From the NCBI RefSeq assembly GCF_016031625.1, contig NZ_JACCHP010000019.1, positions 1-64,000 on the forward strand: a stretch of DNA of 64,000 nt, read 5' to 3'. This DNA is from Bradyrhizobium agreste (GTDB lineage Bacteria > Pseudomonadota > Alphaproteobacteria > Rhizobiales > Xanthobacteraceae). Both the position numbers and the translations under genes were made by a program. Below, one piece after another: positions 49,941 through 59,133 of the stretch. How positions within the stretch are numbered: the stretch's first letter is position 1; each line of letters opens with the position of its first letter. The notes under the pieces were generated by a model. It was not told where the DNA came from. It worked only from the letters and a program-made list of their open reading frames with translations, and did no database searches.

Positions 49941-50711
49941 TCAACCCATGACCGCGCGGGCGCGCTTGCCATGAAAATACTGCCTCAGCCAGGGATGCTG
50001 CGAGGCCTGCATGTCGGCGATCGACCCTGCGGCAATGATCTTACCGTTCCCTAAAACGGCGATGCGATCACAAGCTGTGTAAAGGCTGTCGAGGTCGTGC
50101 GTTACCATGAAAACCGTCAGCCCCAAAGTGCGCTGGAGGGTCCGGACCAGCTCGTCGAAATCGCCGGCGCCGATCGGGTCGAGACCGGAGGTCGGCTCGT
50201 CCAGGAAGACGAGGTCGGGATCGAGCGACAGCGCGCGGGCGAGCGCCACGCGCTTGATCATGCCGCCGGAGAGCTCGGACGGGAAACGCTCGGCGACCTC
50301 GGGCTTGAGGCCGACCATGGTGAGCTTGGCCATGGTGATCTCGTCCATCAGCCGCTGCGAGACGCGCAGATATTCGCGCATCGGAAACTGGATGTTCTGC
50401 CGCACGGTCAGCGAGGAGAACAGCGCGCCCTGCTGGAACAAGACGCCCCAGCGCCGCTCGACATTGCGCCGCTGCGACGCGCTGGAGGAATCGAGGTCGA
50501 CGCCGAACACTTCGATCGAGCCCGCGACCTTCGGCACGAGGCCGATAATCGTTCGCGTCAACACGGATTTGCCGGCACCGGACGGACCGACAAATCCCAA
50601 AATCTCGCCGCGCTTGACGTCGAGGTTGAGCCCGTCCAGCACGCGCGTTGCGCCGAACTGCACGGTGATGTCGCGGACGCGGATGATCGGATTTTGAATC
50701 TCGCCAGCCAT
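49941..50711 (-). CDS. mlaF: ABC transporter ATPase, MlaF type
   Basis: From ATG 50711 the protein has 256 residues. Walker A is GPSGAGKS (42-49), the Q-loop FQQGALFSSL, signature LSGGM, Walker B LVFLDEPTSGLDP and switch histidine in VTHDLDSL. The LFQQGALFSSLTV stretch is typical of MCE-associated ATPases. It powers lipid movement with MlaE. It starts 2 bases after the mlaE stop. The frame is open further upstream, but that part lies inside mlaE. Confidence 0.93.
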   Translation of the reverse strand: MAGEIQNPIIRVRDITVQFGATRVLDGLNLDVKRGEILGFVGPSGAGKSVLTRTIIGLVPKVAGSIEVFGVDLDSSSASQRRNVERRWGVLFQQGALFSSLTVRQNIQFPMREYLRVSQRLMDEITMAKLTMVGLKPEVAERFPSELSGGMIKRVALARALSLDPDLVFLDEPTSGLDPIGAGDFDELVRTLQRTLGLTVFMVTHDLDSLYTACDRIAVLGNGKIIAAGSIADMQASQHPWLRQYFHGKRARAVMG

Positions 50712-50713
50712 CG

Positions 50714-51847
50714 TCACATCCCGATCGAGGCGAAGAAGATGGCGAAGACGCCGTCCATGACGATGACGAAGAAGATGCCCTTCACCACCGACGCGGTGGT
50801 GTGCTGCCCCAGCGATTCCGCGCTGCCCTGCACGGCGAGCCCTTCGACGCAGGCGACGATGCCGATCACGGCGGCCATCACCGGCGCCTTGACGATGCCG
50901 ACGATGAAATGGTCGATCGAGATGGCATCGCGCAGGCGCAGCAGGAACGCCTCGGGCTGCACGCCGCCATAGAGCCAGGCCACCAGACCGCCACCATAGA
51001 GCGCGGCCATTGCGCCGAGGAACGCCAGGATCGGCAGCGCCAGCACCAGCGCCATCATGCGCGGCAGCACCAGCACCTCGATCGGGTCGAACCCCATGGT
51101 GCGCAGCGCGTCGATCTCCTCGCGCATCTTCATCGAGCCGAGCTCGGCGGTGTAGGCGCTGCCCGAGCGGCCGGCGACCATGATCGCGACCAGGAGCACG
51201 CCGATCTCGCGCAGCACCAGGACGCCGAGCATGTCGACCACGAAGATGTCGGCGCCGAAGCGGCGGAAATGGAAGATGCCCTGTTGCGCGATGATGCAGC
51301 CGATCAGAAAGGTGATCAGCACGATGATCGGCACCGCGCGCCAGCAGACCTGCTCCATGTGGTGCACGGTCGAGGTCAGGCGCAACGAGCGCGGATGGAC
51401 CAGGACGCGAAACCACGCCGCGAGCACGGCGCCCAGCATGTCGACGAGGCCTGCCACCGTGCCGGCGACGCCGGCCACGGCCCGTCCGATCTGCTCCAGC
51501 ATGCCGGAGATGGTGATCGGGTTGCTGTCGACCACGGCGGTCGCCCTGACCCGCCGCACCTCGTCCACGAGGCTGGAATAATTGGCGGAGAGGCCCGCGA
51601 TCTGCGCCTCGACGGGTCCCTTGGTCAGGCTGCGGCGCAACCGCTCGATCAGCCAGGCGCCGAACGTGTCGAGCTTGGCGACCTCGGAGACGTCGATGAA
51701 GATGCTTTGCGGGGTGCCTGCGAGCTTCTCGGCCTCAGTCACCATCCGCTCCAGGACCGGCGCAAAGCTCGCGGTCCAGGTGCCGGTGGCGCACAATGCC
51801 AGCGCGTTGCCCTTGGCAATCCGTTCCAGCTTCGGATCGCCACTCAT
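50714..51847 (-). CDS. mlaE: MlaE-family permease with N-terminal STAS domain
   Basis: The 377-residue protein has an N-terminal STAS-like domain (about 1-115, SIFIDVSEVAKLDTFGAWLIERL). The MlaE permease core follows (about 130-375; LITFLIGCIIAQQGI, VLREIGVLLVAIMVAGRSGSAYTAELGSMKMREEIDALRTMG). In E. coli the STAS protein MlaB is separate; here it is fused, as in many alphaproteobacteria. It is the first gene of the operon. The outer-membrane lipoprotein partner (MlaA) is not nearby. Confidence 0.93.
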   Translation of the reverse strand: MSGDPKLERIAKGNALALCATGTWTASFAPVLERMVTEAEKLAGTPQSIFIDVSEVAKLDTFGAWLIERLRRSLTKGPVEAQIAGLSANYSSLVDEVRRVRATAVVDSNPITISGMLEQIGRAVAGVAGTVAGLVDMLGAVLAAWFRVLVHPRSLRLTSTVHHMEQVCWRAVPIIVLITFLIGCIIAQQGIFHFRRFGADIFVVDMLGVLVLREIGVLLVAIMVAGRSGSAYTAELGSMKMREEIDALRTMGFDPIEVLVLPRMMALVLALPILAFLGAMAALYGGGLVAWLYGGVQPEAFLLRLRDAISIDHFIVGIVKAPVMAAVIGIVACVEGLAVQGSAESLGQHTTASVVKGIFFVIVMDGVFAIFFASIGM

Positions 51848-51978
51848 GTCCGCTCCCGTGCCGGGGCGGAGAAAATCAGATGGTTGCGCACGCGCCCTTA
51901 CCCAGAGAAGGTATCCCCAAGGGGTTAATGTTAGTTGCTAGAGGTAACCAGCAGGTTCAGATTTCGCCAGAGTTCAAA

Positions 51979-52974
51979 ATGACTTCCATGAAATTTGCTT
52001 CCCTGGCGACGCGAATCGAGCGCTTCCCGATCGCCGGCAGCTTTACCATCAGCCGGGGCGCCAAGACCGAGGCCGCCACGGTCGTGGCGGAGGTCAGCCG
52101 GGACGGCCTGACCGGCCGCGGCGAGTGCGTGCCCTATCCCCGCTACGGCGAGACGCCGGAGGCGACGCTGGCCGCGATCCAGGCCATGCAGGAGGCGGTC
52201 GCGGGCGGGCTGACCCGAGAGGCCCTCCAGGCCGCCATGCCATCAGGCGCGGCCCGCAACGCCCTGGATTGCGCCCTGATCGACCTCGAGGCCAAGGCGG
52301 CCGGCTTGCGCGCCTGGAACCTGCTGGGCCGCCCGGCGCCTACCGAGCGCACCACGGCCTACACGATTTCGTTAGGAGATCCCGAGGCCATGGCCGCCGC
52401 GACCGCTAGGGCGGCACACCGTCCGCTGCTCAAGATCAAGCTCGGCGGCGACGGCGATCCGGAGCGCATCGCGGCCGTACGCAAGGCCGCCCCTGAAGCC
52501 GAACTGATCGTCGATGCCAACGAGGCCTGGACCGAGGCCAATCTCGAAGCCAATCTCGCTGCCTGCGCCGCTTCCCGCGTCACCCTGGTGGAGCAGCCGC
52601 TGCCGGCAGGCCGCGACGAAGCGTTGGCGCGCATCAGGCGCCCGCTCGCCGTCTGCGCCGACGAGAGCGTGCATGACCGCTCTTCGCTCGCGCCCTTGCG
52701 CGAACGCTACGACGCCGTGAACATCAAGCTCGACAAGACCGGCGGCCTCACCGAGGCGCTGGCCATGGCCGATGCTGCCCAGGCGCTCGGCTTCGAGATC
52801 ATGATCGGCTGCATGGTCGCGACCTCGCTCTCGATGGCGCCGGCGATGCTGGTGACGCCGCAGGCGCGCTTGGTCGATCTCGACGGTCCCTTGCTGCTGG
52901 CGCGCGACCGCGACCACGGCCTGCGTTATGACGGCAGCCTGGTCTACCCGCCGGACGCTTCGCTCTGGGGCTGA
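51979..52974 (+). CDS. dgcA: L-Ala-D/L-Glu (dipeptide) epimerase
   Basis: The 331-residue enolase-superfamily enzyme has the catalytic LLKIKLGGDG (KxK) and metal ligands in VDANEAW, VEQPLPAG and CADESVHD. The opposite-face lysine is in NIKLDKTGGL. The pattern and length fit the Ala-Glu epimerases that recycle the murein peptide L-Ala-D-Glu. Starts at 51928 and 51988 are also possible. The 3' end overlaps the end of the convergent MFS gene by 31 bases. No muropeptide genes are adjacent. Confidence 0.85.
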   Translation: MTSMKFASLATRIERFPIAGSFTISRGAKTEAATVVAEVSRDGLTGRGECVPYPRYGETPEATLAAIQAMQEAVAGGLTREALQAAMPSGAARNALDCALIDLEAKAAGLRAWNLLGRPAPTERTTAYTISLGDPEAMAAATARAAHRPLLKIKLGGDGDPERIAAVRKAAPEAELIVDANEAWTEANLEANLAACAASRVTLVEQPLPAGRDEALARIRRPLAVCADESVHDRSSLAPLRERYDAVNIKLDKTGGLTEALAMADAAQALGFEIMIGCMVATSLSMAPAMLVTPQARLVDLDGPLLLARDRDHGLRYDGSLVYPPDASLWG

Positions 52975-54140
52975 GCGGTGAGGCGATGCCGCGCCGACCA
53001 GATCAGGATGGCACCGGCAGCGGCCATCGCGGCCATGACGTAATAGACGGCGTCGCCGATGCGGGCATAGATCGCGCCTGATGCGATCGAGGTCGCCGCG
53101 CCCAAAAGCCCGTTGCAGGCGGCGTAATAGCCCTGCCCGCGCGCGATCTGATGCGAAGACACGCGCTGCACCAGCAGGTTCATGGTGCCGAGGATGGTGA
53201 GGCCGAAGCTGAAGCCATGGCCGAGCTGGGCGATCGCGAGCAGCACCAACGGAGGCTCGCTCGCGGTGATGATCCAGCGCAGCACGGCGATCACGCCGCC
53301 GATCGCCATCAGCGTGGACGGATGCAGCGAGAAGCGCGGCGACAGCGCGAACACGACGATCTCTGCCATCACGCCCAGCGTCCACAACACCGCGATGGTC
53401 AGCCCGCTGATGCCATGGAGCTGCCAGGCGATGGCCGAGAAGGTGTAGAAGGCGATGTGACTGCTCTGGATCAGCGCCGCCGATGCGATCACGGCCCAGA
53501 AGGCTGCATCGCGTAGCAGCGGCTTGCCGGCGTGCCGCTCCGGCGTCCTCCGCCTGAGATCGTCGAGCGGCTGCAGCAGCAGGCTGGCTGCGACCGCGAC
53601 GACGGCCCAGGCCACAATGACCCAGATCAGGTCGCGCGGAGCAATGACGTCGACGAGATAGCCGCAGGCGAGCGAGCCGGCGGCAAACGCCGCCGACCCC
53701 CACAGCCGCAGCGGTCCGTAGTCGAGCCCGTAGCGGGCGACGCCGCGCAGCGCATAGGCATCGGTCAGCGGCATCGTCGGCGTCCACATCATGCAGGTCA
53801 GCGCGTAGAACAGGAACAGCACCAGCGGCTGCTGCTGCAGGCCGATCGCCGTAAATCCGATCGCGGTCGCCAGCGCCGATACCATGATGGCGGCGCGAAT
53901 GGCCTGTCGCTTTTCGGCAAAGGCGGTCACTTGCGGCAGCGTGGTGAAACGCGTGATCGCCGGCAGCGCGTTGATGATGCCGATCCAGGCCGCGTCGATC
54001 CCGATCGCATTCAGCCAGACCGGGAAGAACGGCATATGCGTGCCCAGAACCGCAAAGAAGGCCGAATAGAACACGGCGAGGCTCACGGCGAATCGCCGCT
54101 TCGTCGCTACCGCGATGGGGATTTGTGATTCGGACTGCAT
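52944..54140 (-). CDS. MFS transporter of the phenylpropionate permease (PPP/HcaT-like) type
   Basis: The 398-residue protein has about twelve membrane helices. The N-terminal FYSAFFAVLGTHMPFFPVWLNAIGI motif and ALRGVARYGLDYGPLRLWGS loop are typical of the HcaT/nucleoside:H+ symporter branch of the MFS. The substrate is unknown. The start at ATG 54140 (MQSESQIPIA) precedes the first helix; a longer open frame upstream is not supported. It is divergent from the following hypothetical gene with a 75-base gap. Confidence 0.87.
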   Translation of the reverse strand: MQSESQIPIAVATKRRFAVSLAVFYSAFFAVLGTHMPFFPVWLNAIGIDAAWIGIINALPAITRFTTLPQVTAFAEKRQAIRAAIMVSALATAIGFTAIGLQQQPLVLFLFYALTCMMWTPTMPLTDAYALRGVARYGLDYGPLRLWGSAAFAAGSLACGYLVDVIAPRDLIWVIVAWAVVAVAASLLLQPLDDLRRRTPERHAGKPLLRDAAFWAVIASAALIQSSHIAFYTFSAIAWQLHGISGLTIAVLWTLGVMAEIVVFALSPRFSLHPSTLMAIGGVIAVLRWIITASEPPLVLLAIAQLGHGFSFGLTILGTMNLLVQRVSSHQIARGQGYYAACNGLLGAATSIASGAIYARIGDAVYYVMAAMAAAGAILIWSARHRLTAQPQSEASGG

Positions 54141-54215
54141 CAAACCAATTGCGATTCGGTCGATATCGTGGTGATCGTTACAGTAACGCGCACTGATTTG
54201 CGCGACGAGATTGTC

Positions 54216-55658
54216 ATGGCCAACGAAGCATTCGCCCTCTCGCCCATGTCTGCCCGCGCGGCCGCGCCGAACGAGCAGGATTACGAAGCGATCCGCGAAG
54301 CCTTCATGGAGACCGCGCGCGGCCGCTGGTTCCTCGGCGAGTATGCCAAGCGCAACCGCAATGCCGACACGCGCATGGTGCTGGATGCGGTCGCCAAAAT
54401 CGAGGAAACCCTTGCGGCACAGCGGCAACCGGTCGTCGAGGACCGCCTGCCCGAGGCGCTGGTCGAGATCCGCCGCGCCATCCGCGAGGCCGAGACGATC
54501 GCACTCGCCGCATTCGATCCCGGCGCGATCGAGGCTTGTCTCGCGCCGATCCCGCGCGGGGTGCGCATCATCAAGGAGATCTCCTGGCGCTGGCGCGAAA
54601 TCGGCGCCGACGGGCGAATCTGCGACCTCATTGATTCGCAGCTGGCCTCAATCGAGGCCGCCTGCGGGCAGATCTCGACCCTCGATCCCCGCATCGAGCT
54701 CAAGGCTGCGTTCGATCTCTTGAAGGACCGCGTCGAGCAGCTCGACGGCGAGGCAACGCCGCAGGCCGCGCCCGCTCCGGCGCAGGAGGCGCCGTCATCG
54801 GTGGCAGAAGCCTCGCCCGTCGAGACGGCGACAGCGGCGATGGCGGGCGATGCACCCGTGGCTTTTACGGAGACGCGCGAAGAGTTCGCGGCAGCTCCGG
54901 AACTCGTTACAGCCGTCAAATCTGCGGCCGTCGCTGAAACTGCCGTCATGGCCGAGCAGGCGATGGACGCAGGCGCCGCACGGGAAATCGCGGCCGAAAA
55001 CCAGATGCCTGCCGAAAGCGCGGCGCTTGAAAACGTCGCGCCTGATGATGCCGAGCTCGAAGCTGTCGCGTTTGATGAGCCGGCCGCTCAGCCGGAGGCC
55101 TTGACGGACGCAAGCGAGGAGTTCTCGCTCGATGCCGCAGCCGAGGCCGAGGACGAAGCCATCCTCGAGGCCATCGCGATGGAGATGGCCGCGCCCGATC
55201 CCGACTTCGACGAAATCATCGAGCCAGTCGAGATGGCGGGCGCAACACCGCAGCCGGTGCACGCGGATGTCGTCGCGCCCATTGCCACCGAGCATCCGGA
55301 GCCGGCCGCAGCCGAGCCGGTCCTCGCAGCCATCGCCGAAGAGCCCGCCGCGGATGCGCCGATCGCGCTGGACTCGCTCGCGCGCCTCACCGACGCCATT
55401 GCGGAAGCCGCCGCCGAAGTGATGGAGCAGCAGGCGCCGGCCATGGCAGCCGCAGCATCATCGGCGGCAGCCCCGACCGCGACGCTGCCGATGCCCTCGC
55501 CCCTGCCTGCGTCCATGCCCGCGTCCATGTCCGACACATCGCTGGGCGCCACCATCCTCGCCAGCGGCATCCTGCAAAAACCCCGCGCACCGGCCAACGA
55601 CCCGCTCGCCCCGATCCGCCGCATGACCCAAGCCGAGAAGATCGCGTTCTTCTCGTAA
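54216..55658 (+). CDS. Hypothetical acidic protein with conserved ends
   Basis: The protein has 480 residues from ATG 54216 (MANEAFALSP); GTG 54168 is an alternative start. Residues 20-190 are helical (EQDYEAIREAFMETARGRWFLGEYAKRNR; HLH-like blocks to LLKDRVEQL). Residues 195-425 are low-complexity Ala/Glu/Pro, strongly acidic and probably disordered. The last 20 residues (DPLAPIRRMTQAEKIAFFS) look conserved. No signal or membrane segment is present. A structured head, long acidic linker and short C-terminal motif suggest a scaffold or adaptor. I do not recognise the family. Confidence 0.7.
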   Translation: MANEAFALSPMSARAAAPNEQDYEAIREAFMETARGRWFLGEYAKRNRNADTRMVLDAVAKIEETLAAQRQPVVEDRLPEALVEIRRAIREAETIALAAFDPGAIEACLAPIPRGVRIIKEISWRWREIGADGRICDLIDSQLASIEAACGQISTLDPRIELKAAFDLLKDRVEQLDGEATPQAAPAPAQEAPSSVAEASPVETATAAMAGDAPVAFTETREEFAAAPELVTAVKSAAVAETAVMAEQAMDAGAAREIAAENQMPAESAALENVAPDDAELEAVAFDEPAAQPEALTDASEEFSLDAAAEAEDEAILEAIAMEMAAPDPDFDEIIEPVEMAGATPQPVHADVVAPIATEHPEPAAAEPVLAAIAEEPAADAPIALDSLARLTDAIAEAAAEVMEQQAPAMAAAASSAAAPTATLPMPSPLPASMPASMSDTSLGATILASGILQKPRAPANDPLAPIRRMTQAEKIAFFS

Positions 55659-55669
55659 GGGCTCGGCGC

Positions 55670-55815
55670 CCGTGTCCCGGACGAGCGAAGCGAAGATCCG
55701 GGCCCCAGAGCCACGAACTCCTCTGCAACATGGCCCCCGGCTCAGCAGCGCACCGCACCGGACGATGCTTCGCATCGCCGGGGAAGCGCTGCGCTGCGTC
55801 CGGGGCACGGGCGAG
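55670..55815. repeat. Dispersed repeat (GTGTCCCGGACGAGCGAAGCG type)
   Basis: GCCCGTGTCCCGGACGAGCGAAGC at the left and GCTGCGCTGCGTCCGGGGCACGGGC at the right form a long imperfect palindrome. It is related to 16871-17018. Together with repeat B copy 3 it fills the gap 55659-55943. Confidence 0.7.
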
Positions 55816-55842
55816 CGAAACGACGCGCGCACTTTCTCCACG

Positions 55843-55923
55843 TCGTCATTGCGAGCGCAGCGAAGCAATCCAGAGTCTTTCCGCGGAGGGATTCTGGATT
55901 GCTTCGCTGCGCTCGCAATGACA
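55843..55923. repeat. Dispersed repeat B, copy 3
   Basis: TCGTCATTGCGAGCGCAGCGAAGCAATCCAGA and TCTGGATTGCTTCGCTGCGCTCGCAATGAC form a near-perfect 80-base palindrome. Its arms are almost identical to copy 2 at 26638-26718. Confidence 0.9.
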
Positions 55924-55943
55924 CGTAGGCGCCGTCAGCGCAC

Positions 55944-56303
55944 TCACCCGCAATTCCAGATCGGACCGATCGGCGTGCGCGTCCAGCACGGGCCAAAGCT
56001 GCCGCCGTTGTAGCGGCCGCCGTTGAAGCCCGGGCGGCCGAAATAGTGCCACTCGCCGTCCCAGCGATAATATTGCGGAACCGGGTCGATGTACCAATGG
56101 CGCCGGTCGGCGCGCGACAGGCGCCGCATCGCGTCCTTCTGCTTGTAGAGCGGGATGCTGTTGCTGAGCGGTTGCCGATAGCCCGGCAGAAAGCCGTAGC
56201 CATGCCAGACCGGCTTGGGACGCTTTTGCACGGGTTCGGCGGATGCGACAGCGGGCAGCAGCGACAGGACGACAGCAACGAAGAGACACAGAAGGCGAGA
56301 CAT
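55944..56303 (-). CDS. Small exported protein of unknown function
   Basis: The 119-residue protein from ATG 56303 has a signal peptide (MSRLLCLFVAVVLSLLPAVASA). The mature part is tryptophan-, tyrosine- and glycine-rich (HGYGFLPGYRQPLSNSIPLYKQKDAMRRL; WYIDPVPQYYRWDGEWHYFGRPGFNGG) and ends in PCWTRTPIGPIWNCG. The paired cysteines near the C-terminus may form a disulphide. Such short secreted proteins are common in Bradyrhizobium; no role can be given. Confidence 0.75.
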   Translation of the reverse strand: MSRLLCLFVAVVLSLLPAVASAEPVQKRPKPVWHGYGFLPGYRQPLSNSIPLYKQKDAMRRLSRADRRHWYIDPVPQYYRWDGEWHYFGRPGFNGGRYNGGSFGPCWTRTPIGPIWNCG

Positions 56304-56438
56304 GGATCGACGATAGACGCTCGCCTGCTCGAAGGCCATTCAAATTCGAGTGCTGGCAACGTCCGCCTTGCGTGGAAACATCGCACACGAAGAGGCAGGC
56401 CGCTTTGCATCATACGTTGCGTCGATCGAACGCAGCCC

Positions 56439-56882
56439 CTAACCGATCACGCCCTTCCTGATCAGGAAGCAGCCATAGCCCCTGCTGTCACCGACCTGCA
56501 CGACGCCAAAGCCTGCCGCTGCCGCGCGATAGAAATCGGGACGCGCGAGCCTGGCGGGCGTGACCGGCCGGCCAGCGGCCCGCTCGATCTCCGCGAGCAC
56601 GGCGCGCTGCACCTCGGGCACGCGGTCGGGATCGTCGACCGGCCTCATCACACGCACCGGATCGGGATCGAAATCGTCGAGCGGATAGACCGACATGATG
56701 GCGCGGATGGCGACCTCCATCGTCATGCCCGGCAGTTGGATCAGGCGTTGCGACGAGGTGCTCTGCGCGATGCGGGTGGCGGGATGATTGGCATCGACGA
56801 AGACGAGGTCGTCGCCATGGCCCATCGCGGCGAGCAGCCAGAGCAAATCGGGGGTGAGGATCGGATCGATCGATTTCAGCAT
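56439..56882 (-). CDS. fucU: RbsD/FucU family sugar mutarotase
   Basis: The 147-residue protein starts MLKSIDPILTPDLLWLLAAMGHGDDLVFVDANHPA, the RbsD/FucU signature with the catalytic His of GHGD. The C-terminal tyrosine-containing RGYGCFLIRKGV follows. The family interconverts anomers of L-fucose or pyranose/furanose forms of ribose. Length and the RGYGCFLIRKG end suggest the FucU branch. GGGAGGGAAG lies upstream of ATG 56882; a start at 56912 would add ten residues. No fucose genes are adjacent, so the sugar is uncertain. Confidence 0.87.
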   Translation of the reverse strand: MLKSIDPILTPDLLWLLAAMGHGDDLVFVDANHPATRIAQSTSSQRLIQLPGMTMEVAIRAIMSVYPLDDFDPDPVRVMRPVDDPDRVPEVQRAVLAEIERAAGRPVTPARLARPDFYRAAAAGFGVVQVGDSRGYGCFLIRKGVIG

Positions 56883-57043
56883 GTGACGGACTTCCCTCCC
56901 ATCGCTCACCATAGCAGGTTCCGAGCGTGATTCAGATCACGGAGGCGACCATGGTGACAGGGATCACGGACCGCAAGGGTCGAACGCTGCCAAGCTTGCG
57001 CGCAACCAATCTCGCATCGAGATGAGTGCCAAAGGAGCACGCC

Positions 57044-58879
57044 ATGTTCCGCCTAAAGCCCTTCTTCATGACAGCGAGCCTGTTGGGAAGCCTGTTCGGC
57101 TTCGCCTGCGGGCCCGTTTCCGCGCAAGTTGCCCCGGTGCAGCCTGCCCCCACCGCGCTGCAAGGTCCGGAGCAGCGGGTGGCGCTGGTGATCGGCAATG
57201 CGAAGTACCAGAACGCGCCGCAGCTTGCGAACCCCGACGATGACGCGCAGTCAATGGCGCAGTTCCTGAACTCCGCCGGGTTCGAAGTGGTCGCCGCGAC
57301 CGACTTGACCCAGAACGACATGCTCCGCGTCGTCCAGGACTTTTCCGCCAAGGTCGCCTCGCGCGGTCCGAACACGGTGGCGATGGTCTATTACGCCGGC
57401 CACGGCGTGCAGCTCGCCGGCGAGAACTATCTCGTGCCCGTCGACGCCAAGGTGACCAGCCCGACCGAGCTCGTCAACAATTCGCTGCGCCTGGTCGACG
57501 TGATGTCGACGCTGGAGACGATCCCGAGCCGGATGCGCATCGTCATCCTCGATGCCTGCCGCAACAACCCGTTCCCTGAAGTCAACGACGCGGGCCGAGG
57601 CTTGGCAATCGTCGATGCGCCGAACGGCTCGATCGTCGGCTACTCGACGGCGCCGGGCACTGAGGCGCTCGACGGCACCAATGGTCACAGCCCCTACACG
57701 CAGGCGTTCCTGAACATCGCGCGCGAGCCCAACGTGCCGATCGAGCAGCTGTTCAAGCGCGTGCGCCTGCAGGTCAACCAGACCACCAGCGGCGCGCAGA
57801 TTCCGTGGGAGAGCTCGTCATTGACGAGCGACTTCACCTTCTTCGGCGACACTGCAATTGCCGCCAACCGCGCGCCGGTGAATACGCCGGTCGTGCAGAT
57901 GGCCTCCAATCTGCCGAGCCGCTCGACGCGCCAGGCATATGATTACGTCGTGTCCGAGGGCCGTCCGGAATATTATCAGGAGTTCATCCAGATGTATCCG
58001 CACGACCCGCTGTGCGACCACATCCGCTGGCTGCTCAAGAACCTCCTGATCTCGCAGGCCTGGCACAAGGCGGTGCTCGCCAACTCGCCGCTCGCCTACA
58101 AGAGCTTCTACGACAGCTACGGCAACAGCCCCTATGCGCAGGTCGCGCTGAAGCTGCAGGCGCAGCCGAAGCAGATCCCCCTGATGCAGGCGACCAAGTT
58201 CCTGGCGCCGCAGAACATCGCTCCGACGATCAAGATCGGCAATCTCGGCCAGCCCAAGTACATGCCGCTGATGCAGCAGGGCAACGGCGCGCAGGTGAAC
58301 GGCAATCTCCCGGTCATGCAGAAGCCGCTCGACGGCAACGTCATCGGCAAGCTCGGCAATGGCGGTCAGATCGTCACCCTGCCTGCCGGCAACAACCAGC
58401 CGAACCAGCAGAACGGCACGCCGTCGCAGACCCCGGGCAAGATCGTCACCCTGCCCGCGCCGACCAATACCATCAACGGCAAGGTCGGCATCGGCAAGAT
58501 CGTGACGCTGCCGGCGACCAACAATCCGCAGAACGGCGGCAACAATGCCGGCACACCCAACGGTGTTCCGCCCAAGATCGTGAGCATGCCGGTGAATGTC
58601 GGTAAAGGCGGCACGAAGATCGACGTGAAGCCGGTCAACGTTCAGACGCAGAACCAGCCGATCCGCGTCAACACCGGCAACACCGGCATCGTGAAGCCCA
58701 ACACTATCCCCGTGAACAAGGTGCAAGTACAGACTAACGTGCAGACCAACGTGCAGACCAACCGTCCGCAGCTCAACACGACGCCGAACCGCATGGTCAG
58801 CAGCAACAACAACTTCCGGCAGTCGATGAACCAGGCGCCGATGGGCGGCGGCAACAACCACCGCGGCTTCATGCACTGA
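57044..58879 (+). CDS. Exported caspase-fold (peptidase C14) protein with repetitive tail
   Basis: The 611-residue protein has a signal peptide (about 1-27, ending GPVSAQ). The caspase p20-like domain (about 44-275) carries the catalytic dyad His120 (YYAGHGV) and Cys172 (ILDACRNNPF). A helical middle part (295-370, YDYVVSEGRPEYYQEFIQMYPHD) precedes a 230-residue Asn/Gln/Pro-rich tail with repeated (G/P)(K/Q)IVTLPA-like motifs (at about 444, 465, 484, 512). AAAGGAG precedes the ATG. Bacterial orthocaspases of this type cut after basic residues; the periplasmic location and tail are unusual. It is transcribed alone. Confidence 0.9.
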   Translation: MFRLKPFFMTASLLGSLFGFACGPVSAQVAPVQPAPTALQGPEQRVALVIGNAKYQNAPQLANPDDDAQSMAQFLNSAGFEVVAATDLTQNDMLRVVQDFSAKVASRGPNTVAMVYYAGHGVQLAGENYLVPVDAKVTSPTELVNNSLRLVDVMSTLETIPSRMRIVILDACRNNPFPEVNDAGRGLAIVDAPNGSIVGYSTAPGTEALDGTNGHSPYTQAFLNIAREPNVPIEQLFKRVRLQVNQTTSGAQIPWESSSLTSDFTFFGDTAIAANRAPVNTPVVQMASNLPSRSTRQAYDYVVSEGRPEYYQEFIQMYPHDPLCDHIRWLLKNLLISQAWHKAVLANSPLAYKSFYDSYGNSPYAQVALKLQAQPKQIPLMQATKFLAPQNIAPTIKIGNLGQPKYMPLMQQGNGAQVNGNLPVMQKPLDGNVIGKLGNGGQIVTLPAGNNQPNQQNGTPSQTPGKIVTLPAPTNTINGKVGIGKIVTLPATNNPQNGGNNAGTPNGVPPKIVSMPVNVGKGGTKIDVKPVNVQTQNQPIRVNTGNTGIVKPNTIPVNKVQVQTNVQTNVQTNRPQLNTTPNRMVSSNNNFRQSMNQAPMGGGNNHRGFMH

Positions 58880-58892
58880 TCGCCGCGAAGAC

Positions 58893-59032
58893 GGTGCGCT
58901 CCCTCCCCCGCTTGCGGGGGAGGGCTGGGGAGAGGGGTCTCTCCACAACGGGACAATCCCCAAGAGGAAAAAGCCCTCACCCGGCACTGCGTGCCGACCT
59001 CTCCCGCAAGCGGGCCCGCAAGCGAGAGAGGT
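58893..59032. repeat. Dispersed intergenic repeat (CTCCCCCGCTTGCGGGGGAG type)
   Basis: A GCTCCCTCCCCCGCTTGCGGGGGAGGGC hairpin and a CTCTCCCGCAAGCGGGC...GCGAGAGAG hairpin flank CCCTCACCCGGC. The 361-bp gap 58880-59240 also holds a GAAGGGGC/GCCCCTTC stem (59080-59112), possibly a weak terminator, and the next repeat. Confidence 0.75.
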
Positions 59033-59133
59033 TGCACCGAGCGAGCGGATAGTTCGATCTCAAGATCAACAAACACGCAGAAGGGGCGGAAGCGTTATTG
59101 CTCTGCCCCTTCATTATGTCAGCGCTTGAACCT

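Noticed and set aside
50712..51416. Upstream extension of the mlaF frame to 51416
   Set aside because: It lies wholly within mlaE in another frame and has no ABC-domain similarity. The start at 50711 gives a standard 256-residue ATPase.
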